NCBI GenBank assembly: GCA_964619935.1
Contig: CAZUGO010000014.1
Location: forward strand, 1-64,000
Source of the DNA: CAZUGO01 sp964619935
Lineage (GTDB): Bacteria > Planctomycetota > Phycisphaerae > UBA1845 > CAIVHJ01
Length of the DNA stretch: 64,000 nt
Direction of reading: 5' to 3'
The notes beneath the pieces are model-generated. The model saw nothing but the letters and a program-made list of their open reading frames with translations, searched no databases and had not been told where the DNA came from. The position numbers and the translations under genes are program-made. Below are positions 20,473 through 27,919 of this stretch, one piece after another (positions within the stretch are counted from its first letter, which is position 1; the number at the start of each line of letters is the position of its first letter).

Positions 20473-23049
20473 TCAACACTGGCCGTAGCCACACTGCGCG
20501 CACTTGACACACCCTTCCGAGTAATGCAGGGCTTGCTGACACTCAGGGCAATGCACTTTGTAGCTCTGGCTGTTCAGTAATGGAGTGGGGATGCCCGCAT
20601 CTCCGGTCGCTGCGGGCATCCCATGGTTAGGATTGTGGCGCCCACCCTGGTGGGGGGTGTGACGCTTCCCGTTTCCATTCCCCGCGCCGTTGTCTTGAGG
20701 ATGACCGGAGCCAACGGCCGGGGGGCGATCGAGTTCGGAGAGATCGATTCGTCCCAGAAGCAAATTTTCCAGCCCGAAGCGATCCTTTGCTCGTTGATAG
20801 GTCTTCAGGGCCCGGGCCAGACCGTCGCCCAGGCTCATGATCTTTCCACCTTTGGTCGGGACCTGCAGCGAGGAGCCGATGCCCTTCAACTGGGCGATGA
20901 CGTGCTTCAGCGAACCGCCGGACCGCAGCCACAGGCTGACCATCCGGCAGATGGCCTCCAGGTCGCTGTTGGCCACATCGCCGCCCTTGCCCAGTTGAGC
21001 GAACACTTCCAACTCGCGACCACTCGCCGGATCCACGGTGATTTTCACGTGCATGTTTCCGAACGGGGTCATTTGCCGGACCCGCAGCCCGCTGAGAATC
21101 TCCGGCAGGTCGCGCGGCTCAACGGATCGTTCCACGGCGGGTTGGGCCGCCGCACCGTGGTGCCGCTTGTCGCTGTCCTTGAGCGCCATCGGCTGGGCCG
21201 ATCGACAGCCGTCGCGATAGACGGTCACGCCCTTGCAGCGCAGCCGGTAGGCCATGGTGTAGATGGCCTCGACCTCGTGGGCCTGGGCATCGTGGCTGAA
21301 GTTGATGGTCTTGGAGATCGACGAATCGTTATACCGCTGGAACGCCGCCTGCATCCGCACGTGCCACTCCGGCTCGATGTCGTGAGCGCACACAAACACG
21401 TGCTTGACGTCTTCGGGGATCTCCTCAATATGGGCGAGGGTGCCGTCCGTGGCGATCCGGTCCATCAATCCCTCGCTCAAGAAACCACCATCCCGGGCGA
21501 CGGTTCGAAAGATGGGGTTGATCTCCACCAGCGGCTTGGCCCCCTCCTTCTGCCCTTTGAGCACGTTGCGGTAAAATGCCAGGCTGAACAGCGGCTCGAT
21601 GCCGCCGGAGCAATTGGCGATGATGCTGATGGTCCCGGTCGGCGCGACGGTGGTGCTGCAGGCATTGCGTTGCGGCCGGTTCCAGCGCGTCTGCCACAGA
21701 CTGCCGTCCCAGTTGGGGAAGCAGCCCCGCTGCTCGGCCAGCAGCTCACTGTAGTGGTGGGCCTCCTCGTTGACGAAACGCATCAGCCGCTCGCCCCAGC
21801 GGACACCCTCTTCACTGTTGTAGCGCACGCCCAGTTGAAACAGGGCGTCGGCGAAGCCCATGACCCCGAGGCCGACTTTGCGGTTGCCCCGGCAAATCTG
21901 CTCGATCTGCGGCAGCCCGTAGTTGTTGGCATCGATGACGTTGTCCAGGAACCGCATGGAGTGATGCACGCAGGTGCGCAGGCGGTCCCAATCCATTGCG
22001 GCCTGGGTGGTGCAGGGCTCACGAACAAAGATCCCCAGATTGATGCTGCCCAGGTTGCAGGCCTCATAAGGCAGCAGCGGTTGCTCACCGCAGGGATTGG
22101 TGCTCTCGATTCGGCCGAGCCGGGGGGTCGGATTGCTCTCATTAATGCGGTCGATGAACACCACGCCGGGCTCACCGGTTCGCCAGGCGTTGTTCACAAT
22201 GATGTTCCAGATGTCCCGGCGGCTGTAGACCTGTGAGCGCTCCGCGCCGTCCTCGGAGTTGAACGGCAGCAGATCCCGAATGGTGTACTCCCAGATCTTG
22301 AGGTTCTTCGGCAAGACGTACTGGCGCCGCGTCCGGTGGTTGATCACCACATGGGGTGCCTCGGGGTCCTCGAGGTACGCATCCATCCACTGATCCGTGA
22401 CCTTCACGGAAATGTTGTAGTTCGTGAACTGGGCCAGATCCTCCTTGGCGTTGAGAAACTTGAGGATGTCCGGATGGTGAATGTACATCATGCCCATGTT
22501 CGCACCGCGGCGAAACGCACCCTGCTGAATTGCATTGGTGGCCTCGCTGAACACCCGCCAGAAGCTGATCGGCCCACTGGTCGTTCCGCCCGAACTGGCG
22601 ATGTAGTCTCCGGTGGGCCGCAGCTCATCGAACGCAAAGCCGGTGCCGCCGCCGGCCTTCTGAATCAGTGCGGTGTGCTTGACCGCATCGAAGATCTCGT
22701 CGATGGAATCTCGGACAGGCAAGACGAAGCAGGCGCTGAGCATGCCCATTTCGCGACCCGCGTTCATCAACGTCGGGCTGTTCGGCATGAACTCACCGCG
22801 GGTCATGAGGCCGTAAAACAAGTCTTCCCACTCGCTGCGGACCTCCTCACCGTGACCGTAACGCAGTTCAATGTCAGCCAGGGTGCGGGCAACGCGCCGA
22901 AACATCTGAGCCGGAGTTTCGGCGCATTCGCCGGCATCGTCCTTCTTCAGGTACCGGGCCCGCAAGACGCGCTCGGCGTTCTCGCTGAGCGCCGCGATCT
23001 CCGTATCGTCCTGAACAGGCGCCATCCGGTTCGCAGTTACGGCTGACAT
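20473..23049 (-). CDS. nrdJ: class II (adenosylcobalamin) ribonucleotide reductase
   Basis: Reduces ribonucleotides to deoxyribonucleotides with adenosylcobalamin as radical source, so it needs no oxygen or partner subunit. The 858-residue protein has the active-site cysteines: ACFVLPV in the N-terminal half and STNPCGEQPLLPYEACNLGS for the thiyl and redox pair. PTGTISIIANCSGG forms the phosphate-binding region. The C-terminus is a Cys-rich tail (CPECQQALHYSEGC, CAQCGYGQC) that regenerates the active site or binds zinc. The ATG at 23049 has a strong GGAGGAG upstream; a longer in-frame start is poorly supported. No class I or III subunit is nearby. Two NrdR-box-like palindromes lie 180-230 bases upstream. 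Confidence 0.95.
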   Translation of the reverse strand: MSAVTANRMAPVQDDTEIAALSENAERVLRARYLKKDDAGECAETPAQMFRRVARTLADIELRYGHGEEVRSEWEDLFYGLMTRGEFMPNSPTLMNAGREMGMLSACFVLPVRDSIDEIFDAVKHTALIQKAGGGTGFAFDELRPTGDYIASSGGTTSGPISFWRVFSEATNAIQQGAFRRGANMGMMYIHHPDILKFLNAKEDLAQFTNYNISVKVTDQWMDAYLEDPEAPHVVINHRTRRQYVLPKNLKIWEYTIRDLLPFNSEDGAERSQVYSRRDIWNIIVNNAWRTGEPGVVFIDRINESNPTPRLGRIESTNPCGEQPLLPYEACNLGSINLGIFVREPCTTQAAMDWDRLRTCVHHSMRFLDNVIDANNYGLPQIEQICRGNRKVGLGVMGFADALFQLGVRYNSEEGVRWGERLMRFVNEEAHHYSELLAEQRGCFPNWDGSLWQTRWNRPQRNACSTTVAPTGTISIIANCSGGIEPLFSLAFYRNVLKGQKEGAKPLVEINPIFRTVARDGGFLSEGLMDRIATDGTLAHIEEIPEDVKHVFVCAHDIEPEWHVRMQAAFQRYNDSSISKTINFSHDAQAHEVEAIYTMAYRLRCKGVTVYRDGCRSAQPMALKDSDKRHHGAAAQPAVERSVEPRDLPEILSGLRVRQMTPFGNMHVKITVDPASGRELEVFAQLGKGGDVANSDLEAICRMVSLWLRSGGSLKHVIAQLKGIGSSLQVPTKGGKIMSLGDGLARALKTYQRAKDRFGLENLLLGRIDLSELDRPPAVGSGHPQDNGAGNGNGKRHTPHQGGRHNPNHGMPAATGDAGIPTPLLNSQSYKVHCPECQQALHYSEGCVKCAQCGYGQC

Positions 23050-23227
23050 GACTCCTCCGCCTTGCCTCGTCCGAGAAACCCGTCTGACGGCCGCCAGCAC
23101 CGCTCCGCCGGAGGGGGCGCGCAACATCCCGGGGGCGTCGGCCAACCACGCCCTGACCCCCCAGGACACTCGGGGGTTGCTCAAAGTAACTCGGTCTTGG
23201 GTTTCGATCTGACAAATTTCGCTTATA

Positions 23228-23274
23228 CCACAACCTGTAGTGGCTGGCTACCACAAAACCACAAAATATAGTAC
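23228..23274 (-). promoter_or_regulatory. paired NrdR-box-like operators upstream of nrdJ
   Basis: Two 16-bp imperfect palindromes, CCACAACCTGTAGTGG (23228-23243) and CCACAAAATATAGTAC (23259-23274), match the published NrdR consensus acaCwAtATaTwgtgt at 11 and 12 of 16 positions by my count. They start exactly 31 bp apart (15-bp spacer, three helical turns), the spacing typical of NrdR box pairs in nrd promoters. The site lies 179 bases upstream of the nrdJ start codon. NrdR is an ATP/dATP-sensing repressor; its gene is not in this window. Confidence 0.75.
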
Positions 23275-23678
23275 AATTACACAACCCTCTCGGCAGCAAT
23301 CGCTTAGTCCCTGGGGTGAGTCTCCAGCAACATGTTTTGGCCATCAAGGAGCGCTGCGGGAAGCCACCGTAGTGCAGCGGGTTTGCAGTGTGGGCCTGGG
23401 GGGCAATGCCGATGATGTCCGGCGATCCCGTTGGGCCTACGATGGAAAGCCGCTATTGGGGCCCTTCAGCTTGGGTACAACCAACCGCACGCCGCTGGGC
23501 CTTCGGAAAGCTCCGCCCCTCAGGACCGGACGGGCGCCGAGCTGCATGATGTGCCGCGGGAATCCGGAAAGCGACCACCCAAGTCCCGGCCGGCGGGCTG
23601 GGCAGGATCGAACCTGACAAGCATTGGTCGGACAACCCGTCGGGAGGGTCTTATCTCCCCACCTGCCGCCTGTTCAGA

Positions 23679-23803
23679 TCAAATGGTACCACCATTTATG
23701 TCAAATGGTACTACCATTTATACCAAATGGTACCACCGTTTATATCAAATGAAGATACCGAATGGGCATTCTCGTATCTTCATTTGATATAAATGGTGGT
23801 ACC
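23679..23803. repeat. AT-rich tandem plus inverted repeat block
   Basis: Three tandem 22-bp units (23679-23700, 23701-23722, 23723-23744) each carry the palindromic core AAATGGTACCACCATTT or a one-base variant. The third unit and the bases after it (23729-23758) form the left arm of a 30-bp inverted repeat. The right arm is 23774-23803, with a single mismatch and a 15-base loop. The block is far more AT-rich than its surroundings. It could be an operator or iteron array, a small non-autonomous mobile element, or a transcript-end structure. Confidence 0.85.
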
Positions 23804-23957
23804 AATTAATCTGTAACGGGTTGGTATCGGGTCAACCCCTGCGGTATGCCGCTCGACGGGTCTGCGAATGAGGGTTCAAGCACAATCCCCCACCGCAAGC
23901 ACCCTCGACCCACCGGCTATCCTGGCTCGCGTCTGCACCGCTCGGAGCCACCGGGAT

Positions 23958-24776
23958 TCAGGGCAGCGGTTTCTCCTGAACGTCCCAGCCGCGGGTGTCT
24001 TGCGGGATGGCAAAGTCTTTCTGGGGATGCAGCCGGGGGTTCTTCTTGATCTTGGAGAGCACCGCCGTCTGCAGGGTGCTGTCCTTCCAATTGTGGGCGA
24101 TAATTTTCATCGGCAGGCCCGACAAATCCTTGGACGACTCGCGCAGCACAAACAATTCGATTTTCTCGAAGCGCTCGCCCACGCGCGATCCCGGCCGCGG
24201 AATGCACATCAGGTGATCGGTATTCGGCGGGTCACCGGCCGACTGGGGCACCAGCGATACCTCCAGTTGTTCCAGGATCTCGTGCTTGGGCTGACCAAAT
24301 GGCAACGGAAACGGACCGTTACCCAGTTTGAACAAATCGGAACGCTCCCCCGGCCGAGCGACCTGCTCGCGAACCACGCTCTTTGACTTGTCCTGAGCAT
24401 GAGTCAGCCATTCGCCATCGAAGGCGAACCATTGCTGCTCGCGGAAGCGCAGGCGACCGTCGTTCCACTCGCGAAAGTGAATGAAGAAGCGGGTCTGCGC
24501 CGAATCTTTCAGGAATCGCACCGACCCCTGGAAATTCTGGACCTCGTCGGGATCGTCCTCGTTGGCCTTCAGCAATTGGACCACCGAGTATTCGAGGTCG
24601 GCCTGAATGCTCGTGAAGTTGCGGTCGCTGTGTTCGATGTGATCCAGAATGGCGTCCACCTGTGGCGACACGGCGGTTGGCCCCGGAGCGGACCCCGGCT
24701 GGGCCCGGGCCGGACTCGACGCCGCCGCACCGACCCACATCAGCGCACAGACCCCGCACAATAGGCTTGGTTTCAT
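23958..24776 (-). CDS. secreted LolA-like protein of unknown function
   Basis: A 272-residue exported protein. The N-terminus MKPSLLCGVCALMWVGAA followed by an Ala-rich stretch ending near ARA-QP is a typical signal peptide. The mature part, rich in beta-strand patterns (FQGSVRFLKDSAQTRFFIHF, QQWFAFDGEWLTHAQ), resembles the outer-membrane lipoprotein carrier (LolA/LolB) fold, often found as single secreted proteins in Planctomycetota. No catalytic motif is evident. The start ATG (24776) overlaps the stop of the upstream phosphatase gene in an ATGA junction, so the two are coupled. Lipoprotein or lipid handling is inference from fold resemblance only. Confidence 0.65.
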   Translation of the reverse strand: MKPSLLCGVCALMWVGAAASSPARAQPGSAPGPTAVSPQVDAILDHIEHSDRNFTSIQADLEYSVVQLLKANEDDPDEVQNFQGSVRFLKDSAQTRFFIHFREWNDGRLRFREQQWFAFDGEWLTHAQDKSKSVVREQVARPGERSDLFKLGNGPFPLPFGQPKHEILEQLEVSLVPQSAGDPPNTDHLMCIPRPGSRVGERFEKIELFVLRESSKDLSGLPMKIIAHNWKDSTLQTAVLSKIKKNPRLHPQKDFAIPQDTRGWDVQEKPLP

Positions 24777-25366
24777 GATGGGCTTCCGTTCTCCAGAATC
24801 AAGAGGACTTCTTCCAGGCAATGGACTACGCGATCCGCCTGCCCGGCGTAATCCGGCAGCAGGTCGTCATCAACCAGCAATACGGTTCCCGCCCCGGCCT
24901 GCTTTCCGGCCTGGATGTCGTACAGGTAGTCACCGACCATCCAGGACTGATCCACGGGCACACCCAAATGGTGACACACCGCCCGGACCGGTGCGGGCGA
25001 AGGCTTCACCGGACCGTCGTCCCGGGTGTGGCTGTGATCAACCGCCAGGTCATGCTTGTCGAGGACCGTGGTCAACGACGCCCGCGAATTCCGCGTGGCA
25101 ATCGCCGTGCGAATCCCGGCCTGCTTCAGGTGATTCAACACTTCGCGGGCACCGTCGCGCAGTTCGGAGTCCGCCGCAGCAATTCGCTCATGGCGCTCGA
25201 TGATCGCCAGGGCCCGAGCCAGTTGGATTGCAGGCAACCCGGGCAAGGCTTCCAGAATGGTCCCCGAAGCAATCCCGATTTCCGCCCGAATGGCGTCGAA
25301 GTCCAGGATCGGCCGGGTCAGGGTGCCGTCCAAGTCAAAGATAACCAAGGCCGGCCGCGGATTCAT
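24773..25366 (-). CDS. HAD-superfamily phosphatase
   Basis: A 197-residue haloacid dehalogenase-like hydrolase of the phosphoglycolate phosphatase/beta-phosphoglucomutase subgroup. Motif I is VIFDLDGTLTRP with nucleophile and acid aspartates. Motif II is TAIATRN. The motif III lysine lies in DGPVKPSPAPV, and motif IV is MVGDYLYDIQAGKQAG. A short helical cap lies between motifs I and II. Substrate is uncertain. Phosphoglycolate is possible, which would fit the glycolate oxidase genes elsewhere in the window, but the genes are 8 kb apart and this link is speculative. The gene is coupled through ATGA to the LolA-like gene downstream. Confidence 0.88.
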   Translation of the reverse strand: MNPRPALVIFDLDGTLTRPILDFDAIRAEIGIASGTILEALPGLPAIQLARALAIIERHERIAAADSELRDGAREVLNHLKQAGIRTAIATRNSRASLTTVLDKHDLAVDHSHTRDDGPVKPSPAPVRAVCHHLGVPVDQSWMVGDYLYDIQAGKQAGAGTVLLVDDDLLPDYAGQADRVVHCLEEVLLILENGSPS

Positions 25367-25484
25367 GCACGCTCCCGAACACGCCCATCTAGTCTAGCAC
25401 AGCGCCCGGTTGCTCCCCAGGGCGTCCACACCCGGCCGCGCCTTGCGGCGCCGACTTTGATCCATTGTAGTGCGGGCCTGCGGC

Positions 25485-25514
25485 TTGACCCCAAAACTGC
25501 CGATCTTTTAGAAT
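25485..25514 (+). promoter_or_regulatory. sigma-70-like promoter
   Basis: TTGACC (25485-25490), an 18-base spacer and TAGAAT (25509-25514) lie 53 bases upstream of the membrane-protein start. Five of six bases match each consensus hexamer. It would drive the membrane protein and the coupled HisN-like gene. Confidence 0.5.
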
Positions 25515-25567
25515 CGGATTGTCCTGCCGCACGGGCCACCCCGCAGGCATCCAGGAACTGCGCCATT

Positions 25568-26137
25568 ATGACCTGCAAACCGGTTTCCGCAAATCCGACC
25601 GCTGCACTGCCTCAGGGCGACGGCGCCCCTGGGGCCACCGTCGGTACGGCTTCCCGGTCGGCGCTGCTCCGCGCGCCCCGCTGGCGGCGGGCCCTGTACG
25701 CATTGGCGGTGGGCGGTAGCGCCACCGTGGCGGCAACGGCGGCAGGGTTGGTCGTGACGCGCTGGACCGGATGGGTTGCTCTGGCCGCGATTGCCATCGG
25801 CATGGCTGTGGGCCGGGCGGTGCGCTGGAGCAGCGCCGGCCAGGGTGGGCGCTGGTACCAGTTGTTGGCGGCCGCCCTGACCTACGCATCCATTGCCGCC
25901 TGCTATTTTCCGGGCATCCTCGGGCAATTCGCCCCGAGTGGCTCGGAGTCGTCGGCCATCCCGGTGGCCGCCGGCCTGGCGGCGGTCTGGCCCCTGTTGC
26001 ACGTGCCGGCCAACTTCGCCGGCCTGCTTGGCGGCCTCATGATCGCCGTGGCGATTTACGAGGCCTGGGCGATCAACCGCGGCACGGTCCGGCCCGAAGC
26101 CGGATCCGCCACCGCCCCCGGCCGAGCCCTGCTGTGA
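25568..26137 (+). CDS. small integral membrane protein, unknown family
   Basis: A 189-residue protein with a polar N-terminal 45 residues and then four hydrophobic segments: ALAVGGSATVAATAAGLVV, WVALAAIAIGMAVG, LLAAALTYASIAACYF and FAGLLGGLMIAVAIYEAW. The start ATG (25568) lies downstream of a good sigma-70-like promoter. The stop overlaps the next gene in a GTGA junction. I do not recognise the family. Similar four-helix proteins with no known function are frequent in Planctomycetota. A role with the downstream phosphatase is suggested only by coupling. Confidence 0.6.
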   Translation: MTCKPVSANPTAALPQGDGAPGATVGTASRSALLRAPRWRRALYALAVGGSATVAATAAGLVVTRWTGWVALAAIAIGMAVGRAVRWSSAGQGGRWYQLLAAALTYASIAACYFPGILGQFAPSGSESSAIPVAAGLAAVWPLLHVPANFAGLLGGLMIAVAIYEAWAINRGTVRPEAGSATAPGRALL

Positions 26138-26922
26138 ATCCGCAACTGCCCCCCAGCCAACTGCTGAGATTCATGGAATTCGCCGTCGAATCTGCCCGGC
26201 GGGCCGGCGAGTTGACCCTGCGCTATTTCCGGAAGAACCCTCGGATTGAGACCAAGGCCGACAATACGCCGGTGACCGAAGCGGATCGCGGAGCGGAGGC
26301 CCTGCTCCGTGAGTGCATCACCCAACAGTTTCCCACGCACGCAATTCTGGGCGAGGAACTCGGGGAGCATGTCGGCAGCGCCCCCGCCCGCTGGATTCTG
26401 GACCCCATCGACGGCACCTTCTCATTTATCTGCGGCGTCCCGCTTTACAGCACCCTGATCGGCCTGGAGTGGGCGGGAGAGATGGTGCTCGGGGTGATTC
26501 ACCTGCCGGCCATCGGCCAAACCGTATGGGCCGCCCGCGGGGAGGGGTGCTGGATCGACGGCACGCCGGCCCGGGTCTCGACAACGACCGATCTGTCCGC
26601 CGCCCGGCTGTCCACCACCAGCAGCACCGCCCTGCTGCACAGCAACCGCGAAGCTGGGTACCAGCGACTGCGGCGGGCCTGCCGGGTCGACCGCGGTTGG
26701 CCGGACGCCTATGCCTACGTTCTGCTTGCCACCGGGCAGGTCGACGTGGTGTTGGATCCGATCATGAGCGTGTGGGACACCGCAGCGTTATGGCCGGTGG
26801 TCACCGAGGCTGGTGGAACACTTACCGACTGGTCCGGAAGACCGACACATACCGCCCCCGAAGCCCTCGGCACCAATGGTCGCCTGCTTGAAGCGGTTCT
26901 GAAACACATCGCGCCCCAATGA
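26134..26922 (+). CDS. inositol-monophosphatase-family phosphatase, HisN-like
   Basis: A metal-dependent phosphatase of 262 residues. The IMPase signatures are ILGEELGE, WILDPIDGTFSFICGVP and, near the C-terminus, SVWDTAALWPVVTEAGGT. The latter resembles histidinol-phosphatase HisN more than inositol monophosphatase, so histidinol phosphate is the likeliest substrate, though other phosphomonoesters are possible. The GTG at 26134 overlaps the upstream stop by four bases (GTGA) and gives full N-terminal sequence. An ATG at 26173 is a shorter alternative. No other histidine genes are nearby. Confidence 0.85.
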   Translation: MNPQLPPSQLLRFMEFAVESARRAGELTLRYFRKNPRIETKADNTPVTEADRGAEALLRECITQQFPTHAILGEELGEHVGSAPARWILDPIDGTFSFICGVPLYSTLIGLEWAGEMVLGVIHLPAIGQTVWAARGEGCWIDGTPARVSTTTDLSAARLSTTSSTALLHSNREAGYQRLRRACRVDRGWPDAYAYVLLATGQVDVVLDPIMSVWDTAALWPVVTEAGGTLTDWSGRPTHTAPEALGTNGRLLEAVLKHIAPQ

Positions 26923-27183
26923 CCGCTTGCTGAACGGCCAACCGGGCACGGCCCCAAAGCACTTGAGCGCCGCAGCAGCCAGCGGTAGGGTGACGCCTAC
27001 AACCCGGGGGGTTGATCAGGGACGCGGAGGGGTCGCCATGGTCGTACGCTACCTGGCGTCCGCTGCCTCGGCGTTCCGTACCGGCGTCCGGTAGCCGATC
27101 GGCGGTGGGCCGTCGCCGAAGGCGTGGTGGCTGCGGAATCCACCACCGATCCCCCCCCACCACACCATGGGAGCACTCACAGC

Positions 27184-27804
27184 ATGACCGCACCCTGCAG
27201 AATCTTGGCATTTGCCGGCAGCGCCCGCGGCAACTCGTACAATAAACACCTGGTGGGCATCGCCGCCCGCGGCGCCGAGCAGGCCGGCGCTCAGGTTACC
27301 GCGCTGGACCTGCGGGACTACCCACTGCCGGTGTTCGATGAGGATCTGGAGCGGGATCAGGGCCCGCCCGCTCATGCCGTCGCGCTCAAAGCGCTATTCA
27401 TTGAACATCACGGTCTGTTGATTGCCGCCCCGGAATACAATAGTTCGATCACCCCGTTGCTCAAGAACACCATTGACTGGGTATCTCGGAAGACCGGCGA
27501 CGAACCGGCTTTGGCGGCCTATCGCGGAAAGACCGCCGCCCTCATGAGCGCTTCTCCCGGAGCCTTGGGCGGCTTGCGCGGCTTGGTCCATGTGCGTGCG
27601 ATCCTGGGCAACATCGGGGTGCTCCTGCTGCCCGATCAGGTGGCCGTGCCGCGGGCTTTCGAGGCTTTCGATGCGTCCGGAAATCTCAGGGATGCCGACA
27701 AGCACGCCGCCGTGATGGACCTGGGCCGGCAGCTTGCCGTGCTGATCGACAGTCGCCTGGGCGGTTCCGCCGGCCCGCTTGCACGGGACCGATCCAAAGA
27801 TTGA
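27184..27804 (+). CDS. NAD(P)H-dependent FMN reductase
   Basis: A 206-residue flavodoxin-like reductase of the SsuE/ArsH/chromate-reductase group that reduces FMN or quinones with NAD(P)H. The phosphate-binding loop is FAGSARGNSYNKHL, and the flavin-ring loop is APEYNSSITPLLKNTIDWVS. The length is normal. The ATG at 27184 has GGGAG 11 bases upstream; the 260 bases before it are non-coding. It converges on the molybdopterin oxidoreductase, with 115 bases between stops. The physiological acceptor cannot be read from sequence. Confidence 0.88.
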   Translation: MTAPCRILAFAGSARGNSYNKHLVGIAARGAEQAGAQVTALDLRDYPLPVFDEDLERDQGPPAHAVALKALFIEHHGLLIAAPEYNSSITPLLKNTIDWVSRKTGDEPALAAYRGKTAALMSASPGALGGLRGLVHVRAILGNIGVLLLPDQVAVPRAFEAFDASGNLRDADKHAAVMDLGRQLAVLIDSRLGGSAGPLARDRSKD

Positions 27805-27919
27805 TCGCGGCGAAGCCGTCGGCCACAGCGACCGCCCAGCAGGCGCTGATCTGCCCGGTGGTCGCACGATGCACGATGCCGCGGCGATGACGGCCGGTCC
27901 CCGGGGACGGTCCACCCGC

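Larger units (their letters stand above)
23050..23957. other. long non-coding region upstream of nrdJ
   Basis: About 900 bases without a supportable gene. It holds the nrdJ leader and NrdR-box-like sites (23228-23274) and the repeat block at 23679-23803. Between them (23280-23675) I see only short GC-rich open frames with no family resemblance. I looked for a cobalamin riboswitch, which often precedes B12-dependent genes, and found no convincing B12 box. Confidence 0.6.

Noticed and set aside
20623..22236. 537-residue open frame opposite nrdJ
   Set aside because: Antisense shadow of nrdJ with no recognisable domain.
23050..23640. Cobalamin riboswitch upstream of the B12-dependent reductase
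   Set aside because: No B12-box or the other conserved segments of the aptamer could be found on the minus strand.
23590..23670. tRNA-like element on the minus strand (GGTTCGATCC and GGCAGG/CCTGCC pairing)
   Set aside because: The T-arm loop and stem do not fit (six-base loop, only four stem pairs) and no anticodon arm or acceptor stem of correct length can be drawn.
23679..23744. CRISPR array
   Set aside because: The units are directly abutting with no spacers, and no cas genes are nearby.
24821..25567. N-terminal extension of the small membrane protein frame
   Set aside because: It is antisense to the HAD phosphatase gene and lacks hydrophobic or conserved sequence; the ATG at 25568 follows a plausible promoter.
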